From: Gammaproteobacteria bacterium | Lineage (GTDB): Bacteria > Pseudomonadota > Gammaproteobacteria > SZUA-152 | Length of the DNA stretch: 64,000 nt | Direction of reading: 5' to 3' | Assembly (NCBI GenBank): GCA_032250735.1 | Contig: JAVVEP010000006.1 | Location: 1-64,000, forward strand | Shown: positions 45,999-56,469 of the stretch, in pieces | Position numbering within the stretch: the stretch's first letter is position 1 | Layout of the letters: the number at the start of each line of letters is the position of its first letter | Position numbers and translations under genes: made by a program | Notes under the pieces: generated by a model | What the model was told of the DNA's origin: nothing | Seen by the model: only the letters and a program-made list of their open reading frames with translations | Database searches by the model: none

Positions 45999-46067
45999 AT
46001 GGGGTATTTGAGGTGCTCAGTAAAGATGCCGCGGGTGTCGGTTTGTGACTCTCAGGCTCTCCGTGGT

Positions 46068-46562
46068 TTAACGCACACGGTAGGTGCGGCGCAGGCCACG
46101 TAACACAGTGAATACCAGCGGCCATGCCAGCAGGCTGGTCAGCGCCGGTAGCCAGTAGGCCCAGGTCTCCGAGGATTGGCCGACGCTACCCCGGATCCAC
46201 AATACCAGCATCAGATGCAGCGTGATGAGCAGCAGGACACTCACCGACTGCTGCCACAGGGGAAACAGGCGAATCCGCTGGTGCAGGCGTATGGCCAGGT
46301 AGGCGACGATGGCCAGGGCGAGCGCATTCTGGCCCAGTAGCGCGCCGTTGGCGACGTCCAGGATTAATCCGGTGAACCAGCCGATGCCGACCCCCACTCG
46401 CTCCGGCAGGGCGATGCACCAATACACCAGCACCAGGGCGAGCCAGTCCGGGCGCAGGGATACTGCCCAGTCGGGCAGGGCGATCATCTGCAGCAGCAGG
46501 GCGAAGACAAGGCTGATCACAATGGTGGCGCCGCCGTGGTGGCGGGCTATGTTCGAGGCCAT
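46068..46562 (-). CDS. mreD: Rod shape-determining protein MreD
   Basis: A 164-residue membrane protein with about five helices. The family signature is weak in all MreD proteins, but LRPDWLALVLVYWCIALPERVGVG and GLILDVANGALLGQNALA match it, and the position between mreC and mrdA settles the assignment. It links MreB/MreC to RodA-PBP2. Confidence 0.93.
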   Translation of the reverse strand: MASNIARHHGGATIVISLVFALLLQMIALPDWAVSLRPDWLALVLVYWCIALPERVGVGIGWFTGLILDVANGALLGQNALALAIVAYLAIRLHQRIRLFPLWQQSVSVLLLITLHLMLVLWIRGSVGQSSETWAYWLPALTSLLAWPLVFTVLRGLRRTYRVR

Positions 46563-46584
46563 GATACCTCGCGGGCGCTGACGG

Positions 46585-47460
46585 TCATGGCGGGTTTGCC
46601 CCTGCTGCGGTATCGCCAGCGGGGTCTGCCTGATCCGGGGTCTGGTCGTGCCACACCAGCAGCACCTCTCGGGACTGTTCCAGCTGCGCCGTCGGCACGG
46701 CCGATATCACCGCGTAAGGCAGGGTGGGATCTTTGTGCACGCTGGTCACCATTGCCACCGGGTAGCCGGGAGGGAAGCGTCCGCCCAGTCCCGAGGTGGT
46801 GAGCAGGTCGCCCTCCACGATGTCGGCGCTGATCGGCAGATAGGGGAGGTCGAGCCGGTCCGGTGCGCCGGTGCCCAGGGCGATGGCGCGCAGGCCGTTG
46901 CGATTCACCTGTACCGGGATGGCGTGGTTGGCGTCGGTGATCAGCATGGCGGTGCTGGAAAAGGGCCCGAGGTGCACAATCTGTCCCATCGCGCCCTCGG
47001 CATCCATTAGCGGCTGGCCGAGGTAGACCTCATGTCGGCTGCCCTTGTTGATCACCACCTGGCGGGTAAAGGGCTCCAGATCCACGGAGAGGAGTTCACC
47101 AATCAGCACGCGTTCGTTGAACTTTTTGGAAGACTGCAGGAGTTCACGCAGACGCAGGTTTTCTGCCGTCAGTGATTGCAGTTTCAGGAGCTTGGCCTTG
47201 TACAGGGTTTGTTGCATTTCGAGGCGCGCATTCTGGGTCTGCAGGGTCTCCCTGCTGGCGAGGCTTTCGCCGACCCAGTTTGACGCCGCGACAGGCAGGT
47301 TAACGATGAATTGCAGGGGATACACCAGTAGCGAGAGTGTGCCGCGGATACCCTCCAGGTGATGCTGGCGATGATCCACAGACATCATCAGTATGGAAAG
47401 GATGGCCAGCACCACCAGTCGCGTGGTGATGGATGGCCCCTGTATGAATAGCGGTTTTAT
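46585..47460 (-). CDS. mreC: Rod shape-determining protein MreC with an apparent ATA start
   Basis: Periplasmic bitopic scaffold: one membrane helix, a coiled coil (about 75-110) and the MreC beta-barrel domains (VDLEPFTRQVVINKGSRHEVY, GLGGRFPPGYPVAMV). Homologues begin M-K-P-(L/I)-F...GPS; here the matching frame reads KPLFIQGPSITTRL, and the codon where they have ATG is ATA (47458-47460), nine bases after GGAGG. No ATG, GTG or TTG lies between that point and a GTG at 47415, which would cut off the conserved start. I therefore place the start at ATA; a base error or the GTG at 47415 are alternatives. Confidence 0.88.
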   Translation of the reverse strand: MKPLFIQGPSITTRLVVLAILSILMMSVDHRQHHLEGIRGTLSLLVYPLQFIVNLPVAASNWVGESLASRETLQTQNARLEMQQTLYKAKLLKLQSLTAENLRLRELLQSSKKFNERVLIGELLSVDLEPFTRQVVINKGSRHEVYLGQPLMDAEGAMGQIVHLGPFSSTAMLITDANHAIPVQVNRNGLRAIALGTGAPDRLDLPYLPISADIVEGDLLTTSGLGGRFPPGYPVAMVTSVHKDPTLPYAVISAVPTAQLEQSREVLLVWHDQTPDQADPAGDTAAGANPP

Positions 47461-47544
47461 TGCCTTGCTCCTCCGCGTCGCCCTGGAAGCCCGTGGCGTG
47501 GAAATGCTGTGGCCGATGCCCGGCCGCGCTGCGTGATCGGGGGT

Positions 47545-48603
<1,059 letters not shown>

Positions 48604-48830
48604 TTATAATCGCTCTTATTGTCGCAGTTAGGGATTGTAGGGGATGGCTATCGGGCCATCATCCTAGAGATTGCCGTTAATGTAACAATGCTGGGGGGTT
48701 TCAGCAAGATAACATGCGGGTTTAACGCCCCCAGCGGACTATGGGCCGTGGCGCATTTATGCTAAATTCTGCACTCTTTTTTGGTCTGGCCCCGTTTGCC
48801 CTTTATTACATACCTTTCAGAGAATCGCGC

Positions 48831-49130
48831 ATGTCGTCAAAACCGTCGCTACAGAGAGCAGACATCGAAAAAATCGCCCACCTTGCCCGGCTCGGTATCG
48901 CTGAGGCCGATGTCCCGGAGTACGCCCGCGAGCTGAGCAATATTCTGGGTCTGGTGGAACAGATGTCGGCCGTGGACACGGCGGGCGTCAGCCCCATGGC
49001 CCATCCGCTGGATGCCCAACAGCGTCTGCGCGAGGATGTGGTGACCGAGCAGAATCAGCGTGAACTGTTGCAGGCCAATGCGCCGCAGGTTGAGGCGGGT
49101 CTGTTTTTGGTGCCGCAGGTTATTGAATAA
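48831..49130 (+). CDS. gatC: Glutamyl/aspartyl-tRNA amidotransferase subunit C
   Basis: A 99-residue stabilising subunit of the GatCAB amidotransferase. From the ATG at 48831 it begins [23 protein letters not shown], the family pattern; an open frame upstream is not conserved-looking. [23 protein letters not shown] is the typical C-terminal part. A polypurine/polypyrimidine element separates it from gatA. Confidence 0.95.
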   Translation: MSSKPSLQRADIEKIAHLARLGIAEADVPEYARELSNILGLVEQMSAVDTAGVSPMAHPLDAQQRLREDVVTEQNQRELLQANAPQVEAGLFLVPQVIE

Positions 49131-49132
49131 AG

Positions 49133-49255
49133 GCAGGGAACAGGGCGAAGATAAAAGATAAAAGATAAAAGAAAACAACCTGGTCTTCTTTGCTTTTTTT
49201 CTTTCCTCTTTTCTCTATTCCTTTTTTCGCCTTTTTTTCTTTTCTCTTTCCTTCT
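49133..49255. repeat. Polypurine/polypyrimidine intergenic element, copy C
   Basis: The purine arm contains three tandem GATAAAA units; a pyrimidine arm of about 80 bases (CTTCTTTGC, CTTTCCTCTTTTCTC, CCTTTTTTCGCC) follows. The layout is that of copies A and B. It fills the gatC-gatA gap, inside an expected operon. Confidence 0.75.
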
Positions 49256-49269
49256 GGATCTGAATTCAT

Positions 49270-50736
49270 ATGCACAACAAATCCATTGCCGAGCTATCCC
49301 GAGGCCTGTCCGAGGGCGCATTTTCTTCCGCGGAACTGACCCGCGCCTATCTCGATCGCATCGAAACACTGGGCAGCAGCCTCAATGCCCTGGTGACCCT
49401 GACCGCCGATGAGGCGATGCAGGCCGCACATGCCGCAGACCAATGCCGCGCGCAGGGTGTGGGCGGTGCGCTGACGGGGATTCCCATGGTGCACAAGGAT
49501 ATTTTCTGCACCCAGGGCGTGAAGACCTCCTGCGGTTCAAAGATGCTGGACAATTTTATTTCGCCCTACGATGCGACCGTGGTCGAAAAATTAAAACAGG
49601 CGGGCATGCCGATGTTGGGCAAGGCCAACATGGATGAGTTCGCCATGGGCTCGTCCAACGAAACCAGCTACTACGGCCCGGTGAGAAATCCCTGGGATAC
49701 GCAGACGGTGCCGGGGGGTTCATCGGGTGGCTCGGCGGCGGTGGTGGCGGCACGACTGGCGCCCTTTGCCACCGGCACCGATACCGGTGGTTCGATTCGT
49801 CAGCCGGCGGCGCTGTGCGGCATCACCGGGTTGAAGCCGACCTACGGGCGGGTATCGCGTTACGGCATGATCGCTTTCGCCTCCAGTCTGGATCAGGCCG
49901 GCCCGATGACGCGCAGTGCCGAGGATGCAGCGTGGATATTGAATGTCATGGCCGGTTTCGATGCGCGTGATTCCACCTGCGTCGAACAGCCGGTGCCGGA
50001 TTATACCGCGCAGCTGAATGGCGACATTAAGGGTCTGAAAATTGGTCTGCCAAAAGAGTATTTTGATGAGGGGCTGAATGCCGAGGTGGCTGCGGTGATT
50101 GATGCAGCGATCCAACAGTATCAAGCCATGGGTGCGGAGCTGGTCGAGATCAGCCTGCCTAACTCGAATCTGTCAGTGCCGACCTATTACGTGGTTGCGC
50201 CGGCGGAGTGTTCGTCCAACCTGTCGCGATTTGATGGGGTGCGCTTCGGTCATCGTTGTGACAATCCGCGGGATCTCGAGGATCTGTACAAACGTTCGCG
50301 TGGCGAGGGTTTTGGGCCGGAGGTGAAGCGCCGCATCATGATCGGCACCTATGCCCTGTCGGCGGGTTATTACGATGCCTACTATCTGAAGGCGCAGAAA
50401 TTGCGTCAGTTGATCAGTAATGATTTCAAGCAGGCCTTCGAGAAGGTGGATGTCATCATGGGACCGACATCTCCGGATGTTGCCTTCAGGCTGGGCGCCA
50501 AGGCCAGTGATCCGGTGAGCATGTACCTGTCCGACATCTACACCATCGCAACCAATCTTGCCGGCCTGCCGGGCATGTCGATCCCCGCCGGGTTTGTGAA
50601 TACCGATGGTCGTGACATGCCGGTGGGCCTGCAGCTGATCGGCAATTACTTTGATGAGGCGCGGCTGTTGAATGTGGCGCATCAGTATCAACAAACGACG
50701 GACTGGCATACACGTGCGCCGGCCGGCTTTGAATAG
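49270..50736 (+). CDS. gatA: Glutamyl/aspartyl-tRNA amidotransferase subunit A
   Basis: Amidase-signature subunit, 488 residues, that releases ammonia from glutamine for GatB. The catalytic triad is intact: Lys76 in MVHKDIF, cis-Ser151 in GGSSGGS and nucleophile Ser175 in [10 protein letters not shown]. The start ATG matches the family N terminus. gatB follows after ten bases. Presence of GatCAB implies mischarged Asp- or Glu-tRNA correction in this organism. Confidence 0.98.
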   Translation: MHNKSIAELSRGLSEGAFSSAELTRAYLDRIETLGSSLNALVTLTADEAMQAAHAADQCRAQGVGGALTGIPMVHKDIFCTQGVKTSCGSKMLDNFISPYDATVVEKLKQAGMPMLGKANMDEFAMGSSNETSYYGPVRNPWDTQTVPGGSSGGSAAVVAARLAPFATGTDTGGSIRQPAALCGITGLKPTYGRVSRYGMIAFASSLDQAGPMTRSAEDAAWILNVMAGFDARDSTCVEQPVPDYTAQLNGDIKGLKIGLPKEYFDEGLNAEVAAVIDAAIQQYQAMGAELVEISLPNSNLSVPTYYVVAPAECSSNLSRFDGVRFGHRCDNPRDLEDLYKRSRGEGFGPEVKRRIMIGTYALSAGYYDAYYLKAQKLRQLISNDFKQAFEKVDVIMGPTSPDVAFRLGAKASDPVSMYLSDIYTIATNLAGLPGMSIPAGFVNTDGRDMPVGLQLIGNYFDEARLLNVAHQYQQTTDWHTRAPAGFE

Positions 50737-50746
50737 GTTGGACATC

Positions 50747-52210
50747 ATGCAATCAAAAATGCAATCAGCAGTGCAATGGGAAGTCGTGATCGGTCTGGAG
50801 ATTCACGCCCAGCTCGCCACCAACAGCAAGATCTTTTCCGGCGCCTCCACCGCCTATGGTGCGGAACCGAATACCCAGGCCTGTGCGGTGGATCTGGGCC
50901 TGCCCGGGGTGTTGCCGGTGCTGAACAAGGAGGCGGTGCGCATGGCGGCCAAGTTTGGCCTGGCGATCGGCGCCAATGTCTCCCGTCGTTCGGTGTTTGC
51001 GCGTAAAAATTATTTCTACCCCGATCTGCCCAAGGGCTATCAGATCAGCCAGATGGAATTGCCGATCGTCGAGAAGGGTTCGCTGGAGATTGAGCTGGAC
51101 GATGGCTCGACCAAGCTGATCGGCGTGACCCGCGCCCACCTGGAAGAAGATGCCGGCAAGTCCATGCATGGCGATTTTCACGGCATGACCGGGATTGATC
51201 TCAATCGCGCGGGCACCCCACTGCTGGAGATTGTTTCCGAGCCGGACATGCGTTCCGCCAGGGAGGCGGTGGCCTACATGAAAAAGATCCACTCCCTGGT
51301 GCAGTATCTGGAAATTTGCGACGGCAATATGCAGGAGGGTTCGTTCCGCTGTGATGCCAATGTGTCGGTGCGCCCCAAAGGGCAGAAGGAATACGGTACC
51401 CGTGCCGAGCTGAAAAATATCAACTCGTTCCGGTTTGTGGAAAAGGCCATTGAGATCGAGGTCGAACGACAGATCGATGTGATCGAATCCGGCGGCAGGG
51501 TGGTGCAGGAGACCCGTCTGTATGATTCGGACAGGAATGAAACCCGTTCCATGCGCAGCAAGGAAGAGGCCAACGATTATCGTTATTTTCCCGATCCGGA
51601 TCTATTGCCGGTGGTGATTGAGGAGGCCTTCCTTGCGGCGGTGAAGGCCACCCTGCCCGAGCTGCCGGACGAAAAGAGACGCCGTTACATGCAAACCCTG
51701 TCATTGAGCGCCTATGACGCCGGGGTGCTGACGGCGAGTCGCGAGCTGGCGGAATATTTTGAGGCCGTGTTCGCGATCGCCGGCGGCGAAAGCAAGCTGT
51801 CCGCCAATTGGGTGAGCGGTGAACTCATGGGCGCGATCAACAAAAGCGACTTGCCGCTGCGCGACAGTCCGGTGAGTGCCGCGATGCTGGGTGGCATGAT
51901 CAGGCGCATCGCCGACAACACCATCTCCGGCAAGATGGCCAAGGAGGTGTTTGAGGCGATGTGGAATGGCGAGGGTGATGCCGACAGCGTGATCGCGGCC
52001 AGGGGCCTGAAACAGATCACCGACAACAGCGCTATCGAACCGATTATCGATGAGATCATCGCCAATAATCCCGGCCAGCTGGAACAGTACCGGGCCGGCA
52101 AGGATAAGCTGTTTGGTTTCTTCGTGGGCCAGGTGATGAAGGCCACCCAGGGAAAGGCCAATCCACAACAGGTCAATGGCCTGCTTGAGCAAAAACTGAA
52201 GGACCACTAA
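50747..52210 (+). CDS. gatB: Glutamyl/aspartyl-tRNA amidotransferase subunit B
   Basis: Kinase/transamidase subunit of GatCAB, 487 residues from the ATG at 50747 (an ATG four codons later is equally plausible). [40 protein letters not shown] and [18 protein letters not shown] are family signatures; the C-terminal YqeY-like domain that recognises tRNA ends at LLEQKLKDH. It reads from the same transcript as gatA. Confidence 0.98.
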   Translation: MQSKMQSAVQWEVVIGLEIHAQLATNSKIFSGASTAYGAEPNTQACAVDLGLPGVLPVLNKEAVRMAAKFGLAIGANVSRRSVFARKNYFYPDLPKGYQISQMELPIVEKGSLEIELDDGSTKLIGVTRAHLEEDAGKSMHGDFHGMTGIDLNRAGTPLLEIVSEPDMRSAREAVAYMKKIHSLVQYLEICDGNMQEGSFRCDANVSVRPKGQKEYGTRAELKNINSFRFVEKAIEIEVERQIDVIESGGRVVQETRLYDSDRNETRSMRSKEEANDYRYFPDPDLLPVVIEEAFLAAVKATLPELPDEKRRRYMQTLSLSAYDAGVLTASRELAEYFEAVFAIAGGESKLSANWVSGELMGAINKSDLPLRDSPVSAAMLGGMIRRIADNTISGKMAKEVFEAMWNGEGDADSVIAARGLKQITDNSAIEPIIDEIIANNPGQLEQYRAGKDKLFGFFVGQVMKATQGKANPQQVNGLLEQKLKDH

Positions 52211-52252
52211 AAAGCCTGTCTGGCTAACCAGCAACTGGCCGGAATATTTTTG

Positions 52253-53161
52253 ATGTCGCCTAGATCCGATTCCCTGAGTAATTTCCTGTTTGAAAACCTC
52301 GATGTCCGTGGCGAGGTCGTGCATCTCGATGCCAGCTGGAAACAGGTGCTGGATCGTCATGAATATCCCCCGGTGCTGCGCGGCCTGCTGGGTGAGATGA
52401 TGGCCGCGGCTGTGTTGCTGATAGGCACCCTGAAATTTAACGGCAAGTTGACCCTGCAATTGAAGGGTGACGGACCGGTGACGCTGGGGCTGGTGGAGTG
52501 CACCAGTGAGCGTCTGTTGCGGGGCCTGATCCACTGGCGGGGTGATGTGGATCACTGCGTCGGCTTGAACGCATTGCTGGGCAAGGGCGTGGTGGCGATC
52601 ACCCTGCAACAGGATGCGCAGGATGGCAGAAACCGGAGTGAACGTTACCAGGGTATTGTCGAGGTGATCGGTGACAGTCTTGCGCAGTCACTTGAGCATT
52701 ATCTGCAACACTCGGAACAGCTGGAGACGCGGCTGTGGTTGACGGCCGATGGGCAGGCCGCTGCCGGTATGTTGCTGCAGCGGCTGCCGGCGCAGCAAGA
52801 GGAATATGACAGCCTTGATGAGGATGCCTGGCCGCGTCTGGTGTATCTGGCGGATACGGTGAAGGATGCAGAATTGTTGGCGCTGCCGGTCAATGAAATT
52901 ATTCACCGCCTGTTTAATGAAGAAGATGTGCGACTGTTTTCTGCGCTGCCCGTCGCGTTTCGCTGCAGCTGCTCGCGTGAGCGTGTGCAGAACACCCTAC
53001 GCATGCTGGGGGAGGCTGAGGTGCAGTCGGTGTTGCTGGAAGAGGGGGCGGTGAAGGTGGATTGTGAATTTTGCCGTCAGCATTATGCGTTCGACGCGGT
53101 GGATGTTGCGGCCCTGTTTGCGGACGGCATCGTGGCGGCGACCCCGAAAAGTTCGCAGTGA
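52253..53161 (+). CDS. hslO: Redox-regulated chaperone Hsp33
   Basis: A 302-residue holdase activated by oxidation. The C-terminal zinc-binding redox switch is intact: FRCSCSRERV (C-x-C) and DCEFCRQHY (C-x2-C). The N-terminal domain shows LLGEMMAAAVLL and LQLKGDGPVTL. The ATG at 52253 is used; a TTG one codon earlier is in frame. It follows gatB by about 40 bases, possibly co-transcribed. Confidence 0.97.
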   Translation: MSPRSDSLSNFLFENLDVRGEVVHLDASWKQVLDRHEYPPVLRGLLGEMMAAAVLLIGTLKFNGKLTLQLKGDGPVTLGLVECTSERLLRGLIHWRGDVDHCVGLNALLGKGVVAITLQQDAQDGRNRSERYQGIVEVIGDSLAQSLEHYLQHSEQLETRLWLTADGQAAAGMLLQRLPAQQEEYDSLDEDAWPRLVYLADTVKDAELLALPVNEIIHRLFNEEDVRLFSALPVAFRCSCSRERVQNTLRMLGEAEVQSVLLEEGAVKVDCEFCRQHYAFDAVDVAALFADGIVAATPKSSQ

Positions 53162-53188
53162 TCATTTCAGGTCCGGGTTATGCTCGGG

Positions 53189-54766
53189 TCAGAGTGCCGT
53201 ATCCCGTAATAGCGGTGCGCCCTGTTGCTCGGCGGTATAGACGACAACCTGATTGCGGCCATTATTTTTTGCGGCATACAGCGCCTTGTCGGCGTGATAC
53301 AGCAGGTTGGTCAATGCCGCATCAGCATTCAGGCTATTATCGGTTAGGCTAACGCCGATGCTGGTAGTCATCTTGATGATTGTCTGTTTGTAGGTGACGG
53401 GCTGCACCTCTAGTGTGGCGCGGATTTTTTCGGCAAGCACCTCCCCTCCCTGTGGCGCATCGGCGAGACTGAGTATCAGGAATTCCTCACCGCCCATGCG
53501 GAACACATAATCGTTGGCGCGCGAAAACTCTTTCAGCAAACTGCTGATATGTGCAAGGCACTGATCGCCGGCAAGGTGGCCATAACGGTCATTGATCGTT
53601 TTGAAGTGATCGATATCCAGCATCAGGCCGGTGAGATAGTGATTTTCCCGCTGCGTCTGGGCGAGCAGTTTGGGGAACACCTGTTTCAGATAACGTCGAT
53701 TGAACAGGCCGGTGAGTGAATCGGTGATCGCCGATTCTTCCAGCCGTTTGTGCGCGCGATCAATCTCTTCCTGTTTTTCCCGCAGGCTTTGCAACATCTC
53801 CGAAAACTGATTTGCCAGGGCGTCTATCTCGTTGGTCTCCACCGACTTGCCCATCACCGGCAGGGTGCCCTGGGTGACTGCATGGGTGATCTGCATTAGC
53901 TGCCTGAGGGGTCGATTAAAGTTGCGCGCAATCGCCAGACCCATGAACAGGATTGCGGCACTGCCCAGAATGGCCAGCAGCAAGATCAGTCGGCTGTGCT
54001 TGTCGAGCTGGTCGAGGACCTCCTGCTCGGAAATGCCATGCCATAGGTGAGGGGTATTCATGCCCTCGCTGGAAAGGGGAATGGCGCGCACCTGATAGAT
54101 CTCACCATTGACCACAATACTGTTGTTGCTGGGAAGAAAGGTCTTGCCTTCGCTTTCCGGCAGGCTGCTGAGCTGGATGGTATTGTTTTTTTCAATAAAC
54201 AGGTGGCCGCCCGTATAGCTCTGGTGTTGCGATAACCAGCCGCTGTTGAGGATGTGGGTAATGGCGATCGTGCCGAGTAGCGTGTCCTGGTAGGTGATGT
54301 TGGCCCAGGCGACCAGTTCCAGGCCGTTTTTGCCCTGAAAATAAAAGATTTCATTGGAGGAGTGCTGGATGTGTTCCTGCACGGCGGTGGCAAGGTCGGA
54401 AGAGTCTGCATTGAGCTGGGCCCGTCCCGTGAGATCGACAAATACAAATCGCTCCACGGGTAGCCAGCCGAAATTGCGGTCGAACAGTTGCGCCAGGGCG
54501 TCCACTTCCACACCGACCTTGGTCACCATGAACATGTATTCCTGGATGCGTGGGTCGTCACGTATGACTTCGGCGTAATGCAGTAGCTCGTTTTCTTCCA
54601 TCTCGATATTGCCGCTCAGGAGGCGGGCAGTGCTCAGTGTGTTGCGTTCAGCCTGCTCAAGAATGACGTTGCGCGACGAAATATAGGTATAGGCGAGCGT
54701 TGCCACCAGAAAGGCGACCAGTAGAAAGGTGTAAAAAATCAGGCGTGCGCGATAAGTGGTGAACAT
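53189..54766 (-). CDS. Membrane diguanylate cyclase with periplasmic sensor
   Basis: A 525-residue c-di-GMP synthase. Helix 1 (about 7-30), a periplasmic sensor of roughly 220 residues of double-Cache type, helix 2 (LILLLAILGSAAILFMGLAI), a HAMP-like linker and a GGDEF domain with active site RMGGEEF. The inhibitory I-site RAND lies five residues before it. The ATG at 54766 gives the expected short cytoplasmic start; a GTG-type start 25 codons upstream is in frame. The gene converges on hslO and lies downstream of the PstS-like gene on the same strand. Confidence 0.92.
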   Translation of the reverse strand: MFTTYRARLIFYTFLLVAFLVATLAYTYISSRNVILEQAERNTLSTARLLSGNIEMEENELLHYAEVIRDDPRIQEYMFMVTKVGVEVDALAQLFDRNFGWLPVERFVFVDLTGRAQLNADSSDLATAVQEHIQHSSNEIFYFQGKNGLELVAWANITYQDTLLGTIAITHILNSGWLSQHQSYTGGHLFIEKNNTIQLSSLPESEGKTFLPSNNSIVVNGEIYQVRAIPLSSEGMNTPHLWHGISEQEVLDQLDKHSRLILLLAILGSAAILFMGLAIARNFNRPLRQLMQITHAVTQGTLPVMGKSVETNEIDALANQFSEMLQSLREKQEEIDRAHKRLEESAITDSLTGLFNRRYLKQVFPKLLAQTQRENHYLTGLMLDIDHFKTINDRYGHLAGDQCLAHISSLLKEFSRANDYVFRMGGEEFLILSLADAPQGGEVLAEKIRATLEVQPVTYKQTIIKMTTSIGVSLTDNSLNADAALTNLLYHADKALYAAKNNGRNQVVVYTAEQQGAPLLRDTAL

Positions 54767-54881
54767 GCGATATACGTTATCTTGTTGGCTCGTCTCGGGT
54801 AAGGACTGTCTCAGCGTCGCTTCGCAACGGCTTGTGCTCACGGGGCAATAGTACGCGGTTGTCAGGCACGGTTGTAGGGGG

Positions 54882-55781
54882 TTACAGCGGATTTAGTGGT
54901 AGTAGTTCGTATTTTTTTGCCACGCGGCGAAAGGCTTCACCAGTCTGGGTTTCCTTGATGAGCTTGACGACATCCGCCGAGGGTTGCCGGTTGGTAATGG
55001 CGGAAAGTTGACGAGAAAACAGATATTTGCCGTTAGCCAGATTCTCGGCCGTGGGTTTGACGCCATTGACGGTGACAATCTTGACCTTGTCTTCTGGCGA
55101 AAACTCCCAGGTGGCGCCCGTGTGCCCGATGGCGCCGCTAAAGTCGCTGACCCTCTGTACCATCGCGGCCGCACTTTTGACGGTCAGTTTTTCCTGACGA
55201 AATTCCTTGTGGCTCGGTAGAATGGTTTTCCAGTGGCCGGGGCGTTCCTTACAGTGCAATCGGGCGACCACCACAATGGGTTTGTCCGGGCCGCCGACCT
55301 GTGACCAGTTGAGCAGATCGCCACGGAAAATGGCGCGCACCTGCTCTACGCTGAGATCGTCGATGGGGTTGTCTTCATGGGTGAGGATCAGAATGGGTTC
55401 CATCGCCAGCGGATAGACGATGAGCTGTTCCTTTTCGATTTCCTCATCGCTGAGGGGGCAGCACACAAAACCGAAGGTCTCGCGATTCCTGGCGCCCTGC
55501 TTGGCGGCCTTGATGCCGGCATTACAGCCCACGCCCAACATGGAGTTCTCGCCGAAGAGGATGGTTTTGCGGCCGGTCTTGGCTTCGAGATCGGCCTTGA
55601 TGGCATTGAACAGGATCCACGCGAAATGGGCGCCCGCCCCCATTAACACGTCATCACCGGCCTCGCTGTCGGCCGGTGGTGTTTCGGTGGCCGCTACGGC
55701 CGTAGCGCCGGCGGCCAGGGCGAGTGACAACAGTAGTGCGGCAACAATGACGCCATAGCGGTGACCCTTGTCGTTTCTCAT
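54882..55781 (-). CDS. Cysteine-rich PstS-like periplasmic binding protein
   Basis: A 299-residue exported protein with a signal peptide (about residues 8-31) and a type-II periplasmic-binding fold of the PstS class: LMGAGAHFAWILFNAIKADLE, ILTHEDNPIDDLSVEQVRAIFRGDLLNWSQVGG and AIGHTGATWEF. Unlike typical PstS it has several cysteines in likely pocket positions (GVGCNAG, FVCCPLSDEE and RLHCKERPGHW), so the ligand may differ. There are no permease genes nearby. A 7-4-7 direct repeat resembling a Pho box lies 31-48 bases before the ATG. Confidence 0.85.
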   Translation of the reverse strand: MRNDKGHRYGVIVAALLLSLALAAGATAVAATETPPADSEAGDDVLMGAGAHFAWILFNAIKADLEAKTGRKTILFGENSMLGVGCNAGIKAAKQGARNRETFGFVCCPLSDEEIEKEQLIVYPLAMEPILILTHEDNPIDDLSVEQVRAIFRGDLLNWSQVGGPDKPIVVVARLHCKERPGHWKTILPSHKEFRQEKLTVKSAAAMVQRVSDFSGAIGHTGATWEFSPEDKVKIVTVNGVKPTAENLANGKYLFSRQLSAITNRQPSADVVKLIKETQTGEAFRRVAKKYELLPLNPL

Positions 55782-55811
55782 TATTTCATACCCCTTTCTA
55801 TATATACCGTC

Positions 55812-55829
55812 ATGACGTCAATATGACGT
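55812..55829 (-). promoter_or_regulatory. Pho-box-like direct repeat
   Basis: On the minus strand ACGTCAT-ATTG-ACGTCAT: two identical 7-base repeats with a 4-base spacer, the PhoB-box geometry; each shares GTCAT with CTGTCAT. A TATATA lies 5 bases downstream, closer than the usual distance to the -10 box. Confidence 0.4.
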
Positions 55830-56034
55830 TGCCGAGATTTTCATTGTCGCCCTAACATGAGACCAGAAACAACCGCCATGGTTGCATCTGGCCTGTGCCC
55901 CGGCGTTTTTCCGGTCTAATTTGTTTATCGGACAAACAGAAAAGCTCTTCAGAATTTATTGTGACCAAAGTCCGGTTAGGCACTGTGGACTTTGTAGGGA
56001 GAGTACGGCGATTCCAGGCGACCGTGAAACGGCG

Positions 56035-56463
56035 TCACGCGGACTCGCCGATGTGGACATTCGTACCCTGGAATCGGTGGTCGATAAAGCGATAGGCGCG
56101 CAGCTGCAGGGTGCCGGTGGTGTGCAGTGAGATGATGAGGTACAGGGCATCCGGGTACTGCATCTGCTCGCTATCCGCGAGCGACGGGCTGGCCGGGGTG
56201 GTGGGGTGTGAATGATAGATTGCGAACAGGGTCTGGCCCTGTTCCCGCATCTGGCGCAGGGCCGCGATCTGTTGTTGGGGGTCGAGTTGAAATTGATGCT
56301 GGGGTGCGGTGGCCACGTTGTCGACCGGATAACACTGGCAGGGTTGGCCGGCGTGGCCGGCGATGAGTCCGCAGATCTCCCGATCCGCTGCGCCGAGCGC
56401 CTGTTCCAGTAGTTGATTGGCGATGCGGCGGGGGAGTTCGATGGTCTCGCGGGTCGGAGGCAT
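56035..56463 (-). CDS. M67-family JAMM metallopeptidase
   Basis: A 142-residue JAB1/MPN-type zinc peptidase. The JAMM motif is complete: Glu29 early, then His84-Ser-His86-Pro, Ser94 and Asp97. Bacterial stand-alone members (Mec-type) release cysteine or other groups from ubiquitin-like sulfur carriers. It begins six bases after the end of the MoeB/ThiF-like gene, so the two are one unit: E1-like activation of a ubiquitin-like protein and its deconjugation. The carrier protein itself is not in the window. Confidence 0.92.
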   Translation of the reverse strand: MPPTRETIELPRRIANQLLEQALGAADREICGLIAGHAGQPCQCYPVDNVATAPQHQFQLDPQQQIAALRQMREQGQTLFAIYHSHPTTPASPSLADSEQMQYPDALYLIISLHTTGTLQLRAYRFIDHRFQGTNVHIGESA

Positions 56464-56469
56464 GGTGGG

